Of a DNA stretch of 64,000 nucleotides, positions 19,760 through 28,791 are shown in pieces. The notes beneath the pieces were generated by a model, which was given only the letters and a program-made list of their open reading frames with translations, had not been told where the DNA came from and ran no database searches. The translations under genes were made by a program, and so were the position numbers. The stretch spans positions 3,699,448-3,763,447 of the forward strand of contig CP054182.1 of NCBI GenBank assembly GCA_015709675.1. The letters run 5' to 3'. Numbering within the stretch: the stretch's first letter is position 1; every line of letters begins with the position of its first letter. This DNA is from Ignavibacteriales bacterium (GTDB lineage Bacteria > Bacteroidota > Ignavibacteria > Ignavibacteriales > Ignavibacteriaceae).

Positions 19760-22700
19760 ATGAAAATAAAAGATATTCTTACCATTGATTTATCTGAAGA
19801 CATTAAAAATGTTATTGATCTTGAAGATATTTCCGAACTTGAGATAAAAACTGAAATTGATCACTACATTGTTACAGACGGTCTTGCCGGTTCATATTCA
19901 GAATTCCTCCGGATTTATACGTCTAATATCAGGGAGACCGGAGTATGGATATCCGGGTTTTACGGTTCCGGAAAATCCTATTTCGGAAAACTGCTCGGCT
20001 ATCTTTTAAGCAACCGCATTATTGCCGGCACGCCTGCCCGGCAGCGTATATTGCAAAGGTTTACAGGAATTACTGATGAAGAGCTGGTAAAAAATTCCAT
20101 TTTTGGCCTGGATGCTGTCTCTTCAAAAGTGATTTTTCTTGATGTGGCAAAACAGGATACTTCAAAGGGGCTGGCGTTCACCCTCTTTAAGGGATTTTTG
20201 CGCTCTGAGGGATTTCCCGATAACGAACATGGAGTGTTTCTTTACAAACTCATGGTAAGCGAAGGCAAAACAGATATCAATGAGTTTGTATCAACCTGGA
20301 TCAAGAAAGACTGGGCCACCTTAAGAGATAACACTTTTAAATATGCCCCGGCAATACGGGAAATATATATTGCTTCAGGAAAAACCGATGCTGATTACCA
20401 GAATCTGATTACCTCAGTGAGGCGCGAAATTGACCAATTCAGCGCGGCCCGGCTTAAAGAAGAGCTTGAAAACTATCTGGCGATAAAGAAGAATGAAAAA
20501 ATTGTCTTTATGTTTGATGAGACCAGTGAAGCCGTAAGCCAGCAGAAATTCTCCCTGCTTGATCTTGAGGGAGTAAGTGAAGCGCTCTCTTCACTTGGAG
20601 GCAAAGTGTGGACTATTGCCATTGCGCAGGAAAAACTTGATGATGTAATAAACAACTCCAATGTTGACCGTGCGCAGCTTACTAAAGTTACCGACCGGTT
20701 TAAAACAAAAATTCATCTTGAGGCAACCGAAGTTGATGTCATCATACGCAACCGGCTGCTCAGAAAAAATGAAAAGGGGCTTAAGCAGCTCTCAGAGTAC
20801 TACGTAAAAAACTCCGGCAAGATAGCAGACCATGCTTCCCTTCATGGTGCCGGTGTAAGTAAAACTGACAATGAAGAATCATACGCCACCTATTATCCTT
20901 TTTATAAGTATCAGTTCGACCTGCTGCAGAACTTTCTTTTCGGCACAAAAGGATATGCTTCAACAAAAGTTGCGGCACGCGGCATGATTATCACCACCTA
21001 TGATATACTCCGCCAGGAAGTGCAGCATACTGATCTCTTTCATACGGTAACCGGCTGGCACATCGCCAAGGAAGGACAGCCCCAGCCGCCGGTCCGGCTG
21101 GTCAGCAGGTATACTAACGCGGAAAGAAGCCTGGCCGAAGCTAAATCCCCCGTTAATGGCAGGCGTTTGCTCGAAACAATTAACTTTCTGACTGAGGCAG
21201 AAATAACTCCGCCAACGCTCCCCAATATAACCCGGTCTTTTATCAGTGACCCCGACCAGTTTCATAAAACGCAGGAACAAATACTTAAAGCGCTTGATAT
21301 CCTGGTTGATGCTAAAATTCTTCTGGAAAATAATAAAACATACAGAATTACCTCAGACATTGAACAACGGCTCCTTGATGAGATGAACGGGTTTACTGTA
21401 CAAAGCTTTGCCAAGAAAAAGCAGCTTACCACGGCATATAAATCTTCGGAAATGGTTAAATCATCAGCCCGCGTTTCTGACAACGGCCTGCAGTATGATT
21501 TTTATATAACCACTGATAATGACGATGAACTTACCCCGGCAAAACAGAAGTATCTTCAGGTCAAAATAAAAAGTATTTACAATTTTTCAGATGACCGCTC
21601 CGCAGATATTTCCGCTCTCAGGGCACGGCACCAGAACGATAAAGACCTGCTCTGGCTGGTACCTGATAACGCCTCATTCAGAGAAATTGACCGCCTGATT
21701 GATGAAGCTGAACGAATCAGCTATCTCGAACAAAAATACAGCAACCCTCAGTCAGAAGAAGGGAGAATCCTGATGAGCTTTTCAGCAGCTAAGGAGGAAA
21801 AACTCAGACGGGTTACTGATCTGGTGAATGCCGCCCTTCAAAACTCCACCATCATCTATATGTATAATCTGACAGAAATTACCCCCTCTGCCTGCCTGAG
21901 TGAGCTGCAGAAACAGCAAAAGCAGATGATCGGTAATGTTTACAGCAAACGGCTGTCTTCACAGCTAAATGACACCATAGCTGCTTCAGTTATTAAGGAA
22001 ACGAATAACTCACGGCTACATCAGTATTTTAACGGAAGCGACTTCCTCTTTTTTGACGCCCAGGGGAGCTTTACCGGCGCAAATCTGAAAGTTACTGAGG
22101 AAATTATTTTCAAGATCAGGAATACTTTTGTTGACGGTGTTGCTCTCGAAACAGAACTTGAAAAACCGCCGGCAGGATATACATTCGGAACCGTTATCTC
22201 ATCGGTTGCAGCGCTGATGCGCGGCGGAAAGATTATTGCACGCCATAACGGAACAGATAAATTTTCCTGGAGAGATAACGGTACGGCTGATATATTCTCC
22301 TCAGCCAGGGAATTCAGAAAAGCATCTTTTAAGGCAGTTTCCAAATCACTTTCCCTTGCACAGAAGCAGGAACTGGCTGAAACTATCATGAATCTTAACC
22401 CCGAGTTCTATACGGACCGGCATATTGATTATAATACCAGTGACTTTGATCTGGTTAACACCATTCGTGATATATCAGTAAAATTAGCCGACAGAACAGA
22501 TGTGCTTGGCAAGAATGTAAAGGAGTTCGGAAGACTTTTCCCCGCGGCAGTAAAAAGCGGCAGCTTTCTTGGCGGACTTGCCGGCGCGGTGAGTGAGGCA
22601 AATTATATTGATAAAGCAGAAGAATTTCTTAAGATAAAAGATGAATTCTCAGCAGCGGTCAGTGAAATTGAAAAAACTGACAAATTCGTTGCAGACCGCT

Positions 22701-23356
22701 TCCCCAAAGTGCATGAGTGGAAACTATTTGCGGATGCAGTAAATGATGAACTGACAAAATCAGCGGCTGCAAGTCCGGATATACAAAAGCAGCTGAGTGA
22801 ATTTGCCTTACTGCTTAGCGGCGACGTTGTAGCAAACTTTGCACAATTGCAGCAGGCAGCACAAAAAATAAAAGATGAGTATCACCGCATTTTCAGCGGG
22901 GCAATGAAAACCTGCGCTGACGGGTATTCACAACTGGCGGCCGTTGCTGAAAATCTGATTGCAGAGATACACTCACTTCCTGACGGACTGAACAGCAGTG
23001 CAAAGGAAAAAGCCGAAGCTCTTGCCCGGTTTGCTCAGCACAGAAAAAACCCCGCTGTTTCTCTTGGTTTTGATGTAAAAGACCAGCAGAGCAGGTTCAC
23101 TTATTCTGAGGTCCTCTCATTTATTGAATTGCTCCCCGGTAAAAAAACCGAAGCTGAAATTATCAGAGCAGGTCTTGTGAGAGAAAAACTGCCTGAACCC
23201 GCTGCCGGCAATCAGACCGCACCTGCGGTAAAAAAATTCAGGATCAGGGTACCTTCCGGCAGCATGAAAGTATCTGATTACCGGAACTGGCTGCAAGGAG
23301 AATTGCATAAAATTGCCGGTGCCTCCGATAATGATGAAGTGGAAATTAATTCCTGA
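19760..23356 (+). CDS. brxC: BREX P-loop ATPase BrxC
   Basis: The 1198-residue protein has the length and place of BrxC. A Walker A motif GFYGSGKS lies at residues 66-73 and a Walker B-like KIVFMFDETSEAV near 245-257. The rest is a long, mainly helical protein of the BrxC/PglY group, with Lys/Glu-rich helices in the second half. BrxC is an essential large ATPase of type 1 BREX and is thought to organise the methylation and exclusion complex. The gene is tightly packed: brxB is 14 bp upstream, and the accessory AlbA-like gene begins 2 bp after its stop. Confidence 0.93.
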   Translation: MKIKDILTIDLSEDIKNVIDLEDISELEIKTEIDHYIVTDGLAGSYSEFLRIYTSNIRETGVWISGFYGSGKSYFGKLLGYLLSNRIIAGTPARQRILQRFTGITDEELVKNSIFGLDAVSSKVIFLDVAKQDTSKGLAFTLFKGFLRSEGFPDNEHGVFLYKLMVSEGKTDINEFVSTWIKKDWATLRDNTFKYAPAIREIYIASGKTDADYQNLITSVRREIDQFSAARLKEELENYLAIKKNEKIVFMFDETSEAVSQQKFSLLDLEGVSEALSSLGGKVWTIAIAQEKLDDVINNSNVDRAQLTKVTDRFKTKIHLEATEVDVIIRNRLLRKNEKGLKQLSEYYVKNSGKIADHASLHGAGVSKTDNEESYATYYPFYKYQFDLLQNFLFGTKGYASTKVAARGMIITTYDILRQEVQHTDLFHTVTGWHIAKEGQPQPPVRLVSRYTNAERSLAEAKSPVNGRRLLETINFLTEAEITPPTLPNITRSFISDPDQFHKTQEQILKALDILVDAKILLENNKTYRITSDIEQRLLDEMNGFTVQSFAKKKQLTTAYKSSEMVKSSARVSDNGLQYDFYITTDNDDELTPAKQKYLQVKIKSIYNFSDDRSADISALRARHQNDKDLLWLVPDNASFREIDRLIDEAERISYLEQKYSNPQSEEGRILMSFSAAKEEKLRRVTDLVNAALQNSTIIYMYNLTEITPSACLSELQKQQKQMIGNVYSKRLSSQLNDTIAASVIKETNNSRLHQYFNGSDFLFFDAQGSFTGANLKVTEEIIFKIRNTFVDGVALETELEKPPAGYTFGTVISSVAALMRGGKIIARHNGTDKFSWRDNGTADIFSSAREFRKASFKAVSKSLSLAQKQELAETIMNLNPEFYTDRHIDYNTSDFDLVNTIRDISVKLADRTDVLGKNVKEFGRLFPAAVKSGSFLGGLAGAVSEANYIDKAEEFLKIKDEFSAAVSEIEKTDKFVADRFPKVHEWKLFADAVNDELTKSAAASPDIQKQLSEFALLLSGDVVANFAQLQQAAQKIKDEYHRIFSGAMKTCADGYSQLAAVAENLIAEIHSLPDGLNSSAKEKAEALARFAQHRKNPAVSLGFDVKDQQSRFTYSEVLSFIELLPGKKTEAEIIRAGLVREKLPEPAAGNQTAPAVKKFRIRVPSGSMKVSDYRNWLQGELHKIAGASDNDEVEINS

Positions 23357-23358
23357 AT

Positions 23359-25047
23359 ATGGAAATTTCCCAGTTACAGTATCTGATAAATTCCGGTGAA
23401 GGAAACCGTATCGAATTTAAGGAAGCAAATAATTCCGTTCCTTCATCACTCTATGAAACCGTTGTGAGTTTTTCAAATACGGACGGAGGTACCATACTGC
23501 TGGGCGTTACTGATAACGGAAGCATTACCGGTATATCCTCCGGTGCTGAATTTTCACTGATCAAAAATATTATCACCTCACTAAATTCCAGAGACTGCAT
23601 AGATCCTCCTCTCTTTGTGGAGCCCCTTCTTGTTACTCATCCTCAGGGCCGGATAATCATTCTGCATATACCTGCAAGCAGTCAGATTCATAATCATTCG
23701 GGAAGAATTTTCGTCAGACATTTTGAAAGTGATCTGGATATAACTCATGATCAGCACCGCCTCAGCGATATCTATATCAGGAAAAGAAATTTTTTTACTG
23801 AAGGCATTATTTATCCACATCTGAGTATGGATGACCTTGACGATGCGTTATTTGAAAAAGCATTTACCCTGATCAGAAATAACAAGTCCGATCATCCCTG
23901 GCTTTTCCGGTCAAAGGAAGAACTCCTGCGCGAAGCTATTTTATGGCGAAGGGACTTTCAGTCCGGGCAGGAAGGACTGACCCTGGCAGCAGCCCTGATT
24001 TTTGGAAAAAATGAGACCATTCAAAGCATTCTTCCGGCTTATAAAACCGAAGGGCTGGTCAGAAAGCAAAATAAAGACCACTATGATGACCGGATCATCC
24101 CGCCGCTCCGGACCAATCTGATTGATACCTATCTGGAATTAAAAAAATTTATCAGTAAACATCTGCCTGAAATGTTTTTCCTCGAAGGGGATCAGCGCGT
24201 AGATCTGAGAGATAGGATTTTCAGAGAAGTTATTGGCAACGCTGTTGTTCACAGAGAATATACCAGCGCTCTTTCAACGGAATTACTTATCACAGAGCAG
24301 GAAGTAGTTATAACCAATCCAAACAAACCCCACCTTCATGGTGTGATTGACCCCAATGGTTTTAACCCATATCCTAAAAATCCGAATATCAGAAAATTCT
24401 TTACAGCTTTCGGCTGGACTGATGAGATCGGTTCCGGTATCAGAAATACCAATAAATATCTTCCCCAGTATGTTAAAGGGGCCCATCCTGTGTTTATTGA
24501 TGATGATATCTTCAGGGTTATTCTGCCTCTCCGCTTTGTTTCACTGGCAAAATATACCGCCGAGTTTATTCGCTGGCTTGATCTGAAGACCGATCTTCCG
24601 CCTGCCCGGTGGGAAGGGCTTAAGCAGGTTGAATTGCCATCAGAATTCTGGAACCGAACCTGGGAAGAAGCACTCATACATTTGGTACCGGGCTGGCACA
24701 AAGCAGGTACCGGGCTGGCCCCACTTAATTGGGCTGAAAAACAACTTTTTGCCGAAGATGACCTCAAAAAGATACCTGGCTGGCATGAAAAAGGTACCCA
24801 GCTTCTTAAAAAGAAAAACTGGTATCTGATTTCCATCCTCAGCTTATGCACCGCTCCGGTTAAAATGGCTGATTTATTAGCGGCATTCGATTATAAAAAC
24901 GCAAAAAAATTCAGAGATAACTATCTCAGGCCATTAAAAGATACAGGGCTTATTGCGTTTACCATTCCGGAAAAACCTACTGACCCTGATAATAAATACC
25001 TCATTACTCAGAAGGGTAAGATATTTTTAGCAACCCGATTATTGTAA
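23359..25047 (+). CDS. AlbA/Schlafen-like ATP-binding protein inserted in BREX operon
   Basis: The 562-residue protein starts with an AlbA_2 (Schlafen-like) domain, GEGNRIEFKEANN through GGTILLGVTDNGSITGI (residues 14-60). A RecG-like GHKL/HATPase region follows, with DRIFREVIGNAVVHREYTS and FGWTDEIGSGIRNTNKY (about 290-380). The C-terminal 55 residues form a winged helix (ADLLAAFDYKNAKKFRDNYL, ending PDNKYLITQKGK). Before it, a PGWHxxGT peptide occurs twice (about 446 and 476). Such proteins bind nucleic acid and act as regulators or in defence; the exact function is unknown. It lies 2 bp after brxC and 7 bp before pglX, so it is part of the BREX transcript although not a core BREX gene. Confidence 0.85.
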   Translation: MEISQLQYLINSGEGNRIEFKEANNSVPSSLYETVVSFSNTDGGTILLGVTDNGSITGISSGAEFSLIKNIITSLNSRDCIDPPLFVEPLLVTHPQGRIIILHIPASSQIHNHSGRIFVRHFESDLDITHDQHRLSDIYIRKRNFFTEGIIYPHLSMDDLDDALFEKAFTLIRNNKSDHPWLFRSKEELLREAILWRRDFQSGQEGLTLAAALIFGKNETIQSILPAYKTEGLVRKQNKDHYDDRIIPPLRTNLIDTYLELKKFISKHLPEMFFLEGDQRVDLRDRIFREVIGNAVVHREYTSALSTELLITEQEVVITNPNKPHLHGVIDPNGFNPYPKNPNIRKFFTAFGWTDEIGSGIRNTNKYLPQYVKGAHPVFIDDDIFRVILPLRFVSLAKYTAEFIRWLDLKTDLPPARWEGLKQVELPSEFWNRTWEEALIHLVPGWHKAGTGLAPLNWAEKQLFAEDDLKKIPGWHEKGTQLLKKKNWYLISILSLCTAPVKMADLLAAFDYKNAKKFRDNYLRPLKDTGLIAFTIPEKPTDPDNKYLITQKGKIFLATRLL

Positions 25048-25054
25048 ACATAGT

Positions 25055-28000
25055 ATGAAACTCTCAGAACACGCAGAACATATACGGCAGTTAATTGACC
25101 GGGCATTTAGAAACCGGCTCGGCAGAATGGGTATTCACGAAAAAAATTCTGACCAGATCAGCTCCATACCATTGCAATACCACCGGGAGCGGGAGAGAAT
25201 GGATTCCATCCATAAGGTTTTTACCGCGGAAACCGGTACCACAGCAGAAGCTTACGAAAAACTTGTGGAAGAACTTACCTTTACTCTGTTTAACCGCCTT
25301 GCCGCCCTAAAAGTTATGGAGGCGCATACCCTGCATCCGGAGATCGTTACCAGGAGGGAAAGCCACGGGGGCAGGTCGTTTGCGCATCTTGCCTGGCTTG
25401 AGCAAAACCCGGAAGCCCGGAGCCATGAAGCAGAAGGGCTTATCCCCTTTCTTGAAGAACAGCTAAACAGACTGGCAGGAGATATACCCCTTTTCAGCCC
25501 CGCTCATCCCTATCACCTGCTGCCTGCCCCGCTTGAAATGCAGGGGATTATTACCGCGTATAACAGCATTGAAACAGACCCTCAGGTTGAACCCGGTATC
25601 TGGAAGAGCGATGATATACTCGGCTGGCTTTACGAAAGTTATAACAACTACAAAAAAGCCGCGCACAAAGCAAGCGGGCAGAAAACCGAATTTAACAAGG
25701 TGAGCATTCAGAGTCAGGTATATACTCCCCGGTGGGTGGTGCAGTTCCTGGTGGATAACAGTCTCGGCAAGCTCTATCTGGAAATGTATCCCGAAAGCAA
25801 AATAAAAGATAAATACAAAATAGCCGGTGCCCCTGCCTCAAGGGTGCGCGAACCAAAACCGCTGCATGAGCTGCGTATGATTGACCCGGCAAACGGCTCA
25901 GGAAATTTTCTGCTCTACGGCTTTGATCTTTTTTACGATCTTTATCTTGACCAGATTGAAGAGTACGGGGCTCCGTATGCAATTGCTGATATCCCGGAAC
26001 TGATTATTACCAATAACCTGCATGGTATTGACCTTGATGACCGGGCCGTGCAGCTTGCCCAGCTTGGTTTATATATTAAGGCAAAACGGAAGAAACGCTC
26101 TGTTAAAATCGAACATTTTAACATCGTCAGCTCAGACTTTTTTCTCCCCCCGTATCAGGAGGTTAAACACCTCTTTGAAACAAATGGTCAGATAGACCGC
26201 TGGGCTGAAAAAATTATTATTGATATCTGGAAAGACCTGCAGCAGGCATATAAATTCGGTTCACTGCTGCGCCTTGAGGAAAAATTTGCAGGCCATATGA
26301 GCGTGCTTGTAAGCCAGTTTGAGAGCATTCAGATCAGTCTCTACTCAGAAGCCACTCTCGCTGATTATGAACAATTCCGGCAAAATTTCTTTTCCGGGCT
26401 TCAGAAAGCAGTGGAGGAGCATTCCAAAAAACAGGGCCTTACTTTCCTTAACACCAAAACACAGGATGCACTTACCTTTCTGCAGATTATTACGCAGAAA
26501 TATGATGTCGCAGTTGCAAACCCTCCCTATACCGACAGCGCTGATTTTGGAAAGGACTTAAAAGAGTTTATTGAAACAAACTACAAAAAGCCTTATAAAT
26601 TTAATTCTAATCTGTATGCTGCATTTATTAAAAGATCGTACGAATTAGCAGGTGATAAAGCCAAAGTTGCTTTGGTTCACCCTCCAACTTTTATGTATAT
26701 AAAAACTTTTGAGGAAGTAAGAAAATTCATAATTGAAAAACTGAAAATTCAATTATTCGTTGAATGGGGTTATTTGGGGATGTTTCACCCTTCTGCGCGG
26801 GTTGACTCTGCAATGTATATTCTTGATAAAGCAAAGAGTGAAAAGTCAGTTCAGTTTATTAAACTGAATGATATATATGAAGGCCGAAGATATGAGGCGT
26901 TTAGTCAGGCGTATAATGACCTTCTTGCCAATCGCCCCAATAAACATAACTTTACTCTGCCTCAGGAAAAACTCAAAATCATTGACGGCTGGCCTTTTAT
27001 TTATTGGATTAGTGATGGGTTTAGGGAGAAGTTTAAGGGGAAAGTACTTGGTCAAATTAATAAAGTCGCTACTGGCTTAATGACAGGAGATAATGATAGG
27101 TTTTTAAGATTTTACTGGGAGATAGATAAGCAGAAAATTTCGACATACTATCCTCATGATAATAAAAAGTGGGTACCGTATCAAAAAGGAGGACCCTTTT
27201 GTAGATGGTATGGGAATTCATGGATTCTTGTAAATTTCAAGAATGATGGTGCCGATTTGGCGACTACTGACAATAAAAGATTCTATTTTTTGGAGGGAGT
27301 CACTTATTCAGCATCAGGATCTAAGGGTGCTAGTTTTAGATATATTGAGCCCAAATATGCGTTTGATAAAGGTGGTGCTTGCATTTTTAATACATCACGA
27401 TCCACCTCAACATTTTACTTGCTTGCCTTCTTGAATTCTTCATTAGCTAGTTATATTGTTGATTGCCTGAATCCAACAGTTAATATACAAAAAGGAGATC
27501 TAGAAAGAATTCCTTTTATATTACCGCCAAATCAGTTGGAACAAATTATTACGTCTATTGCCAAAGAGAATGTGTTATTTAAGCAAAAATTATACTCCTA
27601 CGACTTAATTGAAGTAAACTACTTAGAATCACCTCTCCTATCATTTCAAGCCTCAACTTTAACCCATCGTATGATTGATTATCTTACAAGTAATAACTCA
27701 CTTATTAGCAGGGTAATTATTAATGAAGCTATTATCAACGAACTTGTTTTTAACGTTTACAATCTCAGTTTTGAAGATAAAGAACAAGTAGAAGCAAAGA
27801 TGGGGAAATCCGTTGGCTCGCTCCCCGTTTTTGAAGAAGCCCGTAGTGAGTTTCTCACCCAGATTATTGACCCGCGACCTGAGGTAGTTGATTATATAAA
27901 ACAACTTCCTTTAGCATCTTTTGAAGAGAATACGGTTAGAGAAATTAAGGAGGGGTTTGAAACACTCTACCAGAGCAATAATGATCTTGAGGAGTTCTGC

Positions 28001-28735
28001 ATACGGCATCAGGTGAACCCGATTAATGTGTGGTACTGGTTTAAGGAAGCCAACATACTGCCAAAGGCACGGGCAGCAGAGATAGCACTGGAGTTTCTTG
28101 CTGACAGCATACGCACCCTGCTTCAGCAGGATGATGACGGCATCATACCCCTGGTAGGGCTCCCCGGTGAAGATGCACTGAGTAAACGGCTTGAGGATTA
28201 CTGCCTGCAGCAGGGCTTTACCCCGGCGCAGTATATGCAGCTTGACGGTCTGCTTGGCAGGACGGTTAATGAATATCTTGAGCATCACTTCTTTAAGGAT
28301 CTCAGCAATCACCTTAACCTGTTTATGTATCTGCCCAAAACTCCCTTTATCTGGCATCTGAGCAGCGGCCCTCATCAGGGATTTGAAGTATATATACTGA
28401 TTTATAAATGGAACCGCGACAGCTTATTTAAACTGAAATCAAAATATATAAACAACCGTGTTCAGAATTTAGGATACCGGCTCGCGCAGCTTGCGGGAGT
28501 TAACACCGCGCAGGGGCAGCAGGAATTGGAAACCATCAGATACCAGCTTCAGGAAATTGACATGTTCACAAAAAAACTTGACGAACTGATAGCTGAGGGT
28601 TATGATCCGAAACTTGATGACGGTGTAGGGAAGAATATAGCGCCTCTGCAGAAGAAGGGAATGCTCCGCGCTGAAGTTCTAAAATCGGGGGGTAAAAACT
28701 CGCAGCTTGAAAAATATCTGAACGCAGACTGGTGA
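25055..28735 (+). CDS. pglX: BREX-1 adenine-specific DNA methyltransferase PglX
   Basis: The 1226-residue protein is a full-length PglX. The SAM-binding motif I DPANGSGNFLLYG is at about residue 277 and the catalytic NPPY at about 488. It methylates the host genome at a non-palindromic adenine site, marking self DNA, and is also needed for exclusion of phage. The central part (about 26.56-27.96 kb), which should contain the target-recognition domain, is distinctly more AT-rich than the parts before and after, a sign of recombinational exchange of specificity. The frame is intact throughout. Only 52 bp separate it from pglZ. Confidence 0.95.
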   Translation: MKLSEHAEHIRQLIDRAFRNRLGRMGIHEKNSDQISSIPLQYHRERERMDSIHKVFTAETGTTAEAYEKLVEELTFTLFNRLAALKVMEAHTLHPEIVTRRESHGGRSFAHLAWLEQNPEARSHEAEGLIPFLEEQLNRLAGDIPLFSPAHPYHLLPAPLEMQGIITAYNSIETDPQVEPGIWKSDDILGWLYESYNNYKKAAHKASGQKTEFNKVSIQSQVYTPRWVVQFLVDNSLGKLYLEMYPESKIKDKYKIAGAPASRVREPKPLHELRMIDPANGSGNFLLYGFDLFYDLYLDQIEEYGAPYAIADIPELIITNNLHGIDLDDRAVQLAQLGLYIKAKRKKRSVKIEHFNIVSSDFFLPPYQEVKHLFETNGQIDRWAEKIIIDIWKDLQQAYKFGSLLRLEEKFAGHMSVLVSQFESIQISLYSEATLADYEQFRQNFFSGLQKAVEEHSKKQGLTFLNTKTQDALTFLQIITQKYDVAVANPPYTDSADFGKDLKEFIETNYKKPYKFNSNLYAAFIKRSYELAGDKAKVALVHPPTFMYIKTFEEVRKFIIEKLKIQLFVEWGYLGMFHPSARVDSAMYILDKAKSEKSVQFIKLNDIYEGRRYEAFSQAYNDLLANRPNKHNFTLPQEKLKIIDGWPFIYWISDGFREKFKGKVLGQINKVATGLMTGDNDRFLRFYWEIDKQKISTYYPHDNKKWVPYQKGGPFCRWYGNSWILVNFKNDGADLATTDNKRFYFLEGVTYSASGSKGASFRYIEPKYAFDKGGACIFNTSRSTSTFYLLAFLNSSLASYIVDCLNPTVNIQKGDLERIPFILPPNQLEQIITSIAKENVLFKQKLYSYDLIEVNYLESPLLSFQASTLTHRMIDYLTSNNSLISRVIINEAIINELVFNVYNLSFEDKEQVEAKMGKSVGSLPVFEEARSEFLTQIIDPRPEVVDYIKQLPLASFEENTVREIKEGFETLYQSNNDLEEFCIRHQVNPINVWYWFKEANILPKARAAEIALEFLADSIRTLLQQDDDGIIPLVGLPGEDALSKRLEDYCLQQGFTPAQYMQLDGLLGRTVNEYLEHHFFKDLSNHLNLFMYLPKTPFIWHLSSGPHQGFEVYILIYKWNRDSLFKLKSKYINNRVQNLGYRLAQLAGVNTAQGQQELETIRYQLQEIDMFTKKLDELIAEGYDPKLDDGVGKNIAPLQKKGMLRAEVLKSGGKNSQLEKYLNADW

Positions 28736-28737
28736 TT

Positions 28738-28791
28738 ATGCAAAACGCAGTATCTGTTTACTTTGATCAAAAAGAAAAAGTTAACCAATGA
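28738..28791 (+). CDS. Possible 17-codon leader peptide overlapping pglZ start
   Basis: ATG at 28738 opens a 17-codon frame (MQNAVSVYFDQKEKVNQ) whose TGA overlaps the pglZ ATG as ATGA. It fills almost the whole pglX-pglZ gap. It could couple translation of pglZ to upstream ribosomes; whether it is translated cannot be judged from sequence, and no ribosome binding site is evident apart from the pglX stop 2 bp before. Confidence 0.3.
   Translation: MQNAVSVYFDQKEKVNQ

Noticed and set aside
24336-24851. 171-codon minus-strand frame
   Set aside because: It is antisense to the well-supported AlbA-like gene in the BREX operon.
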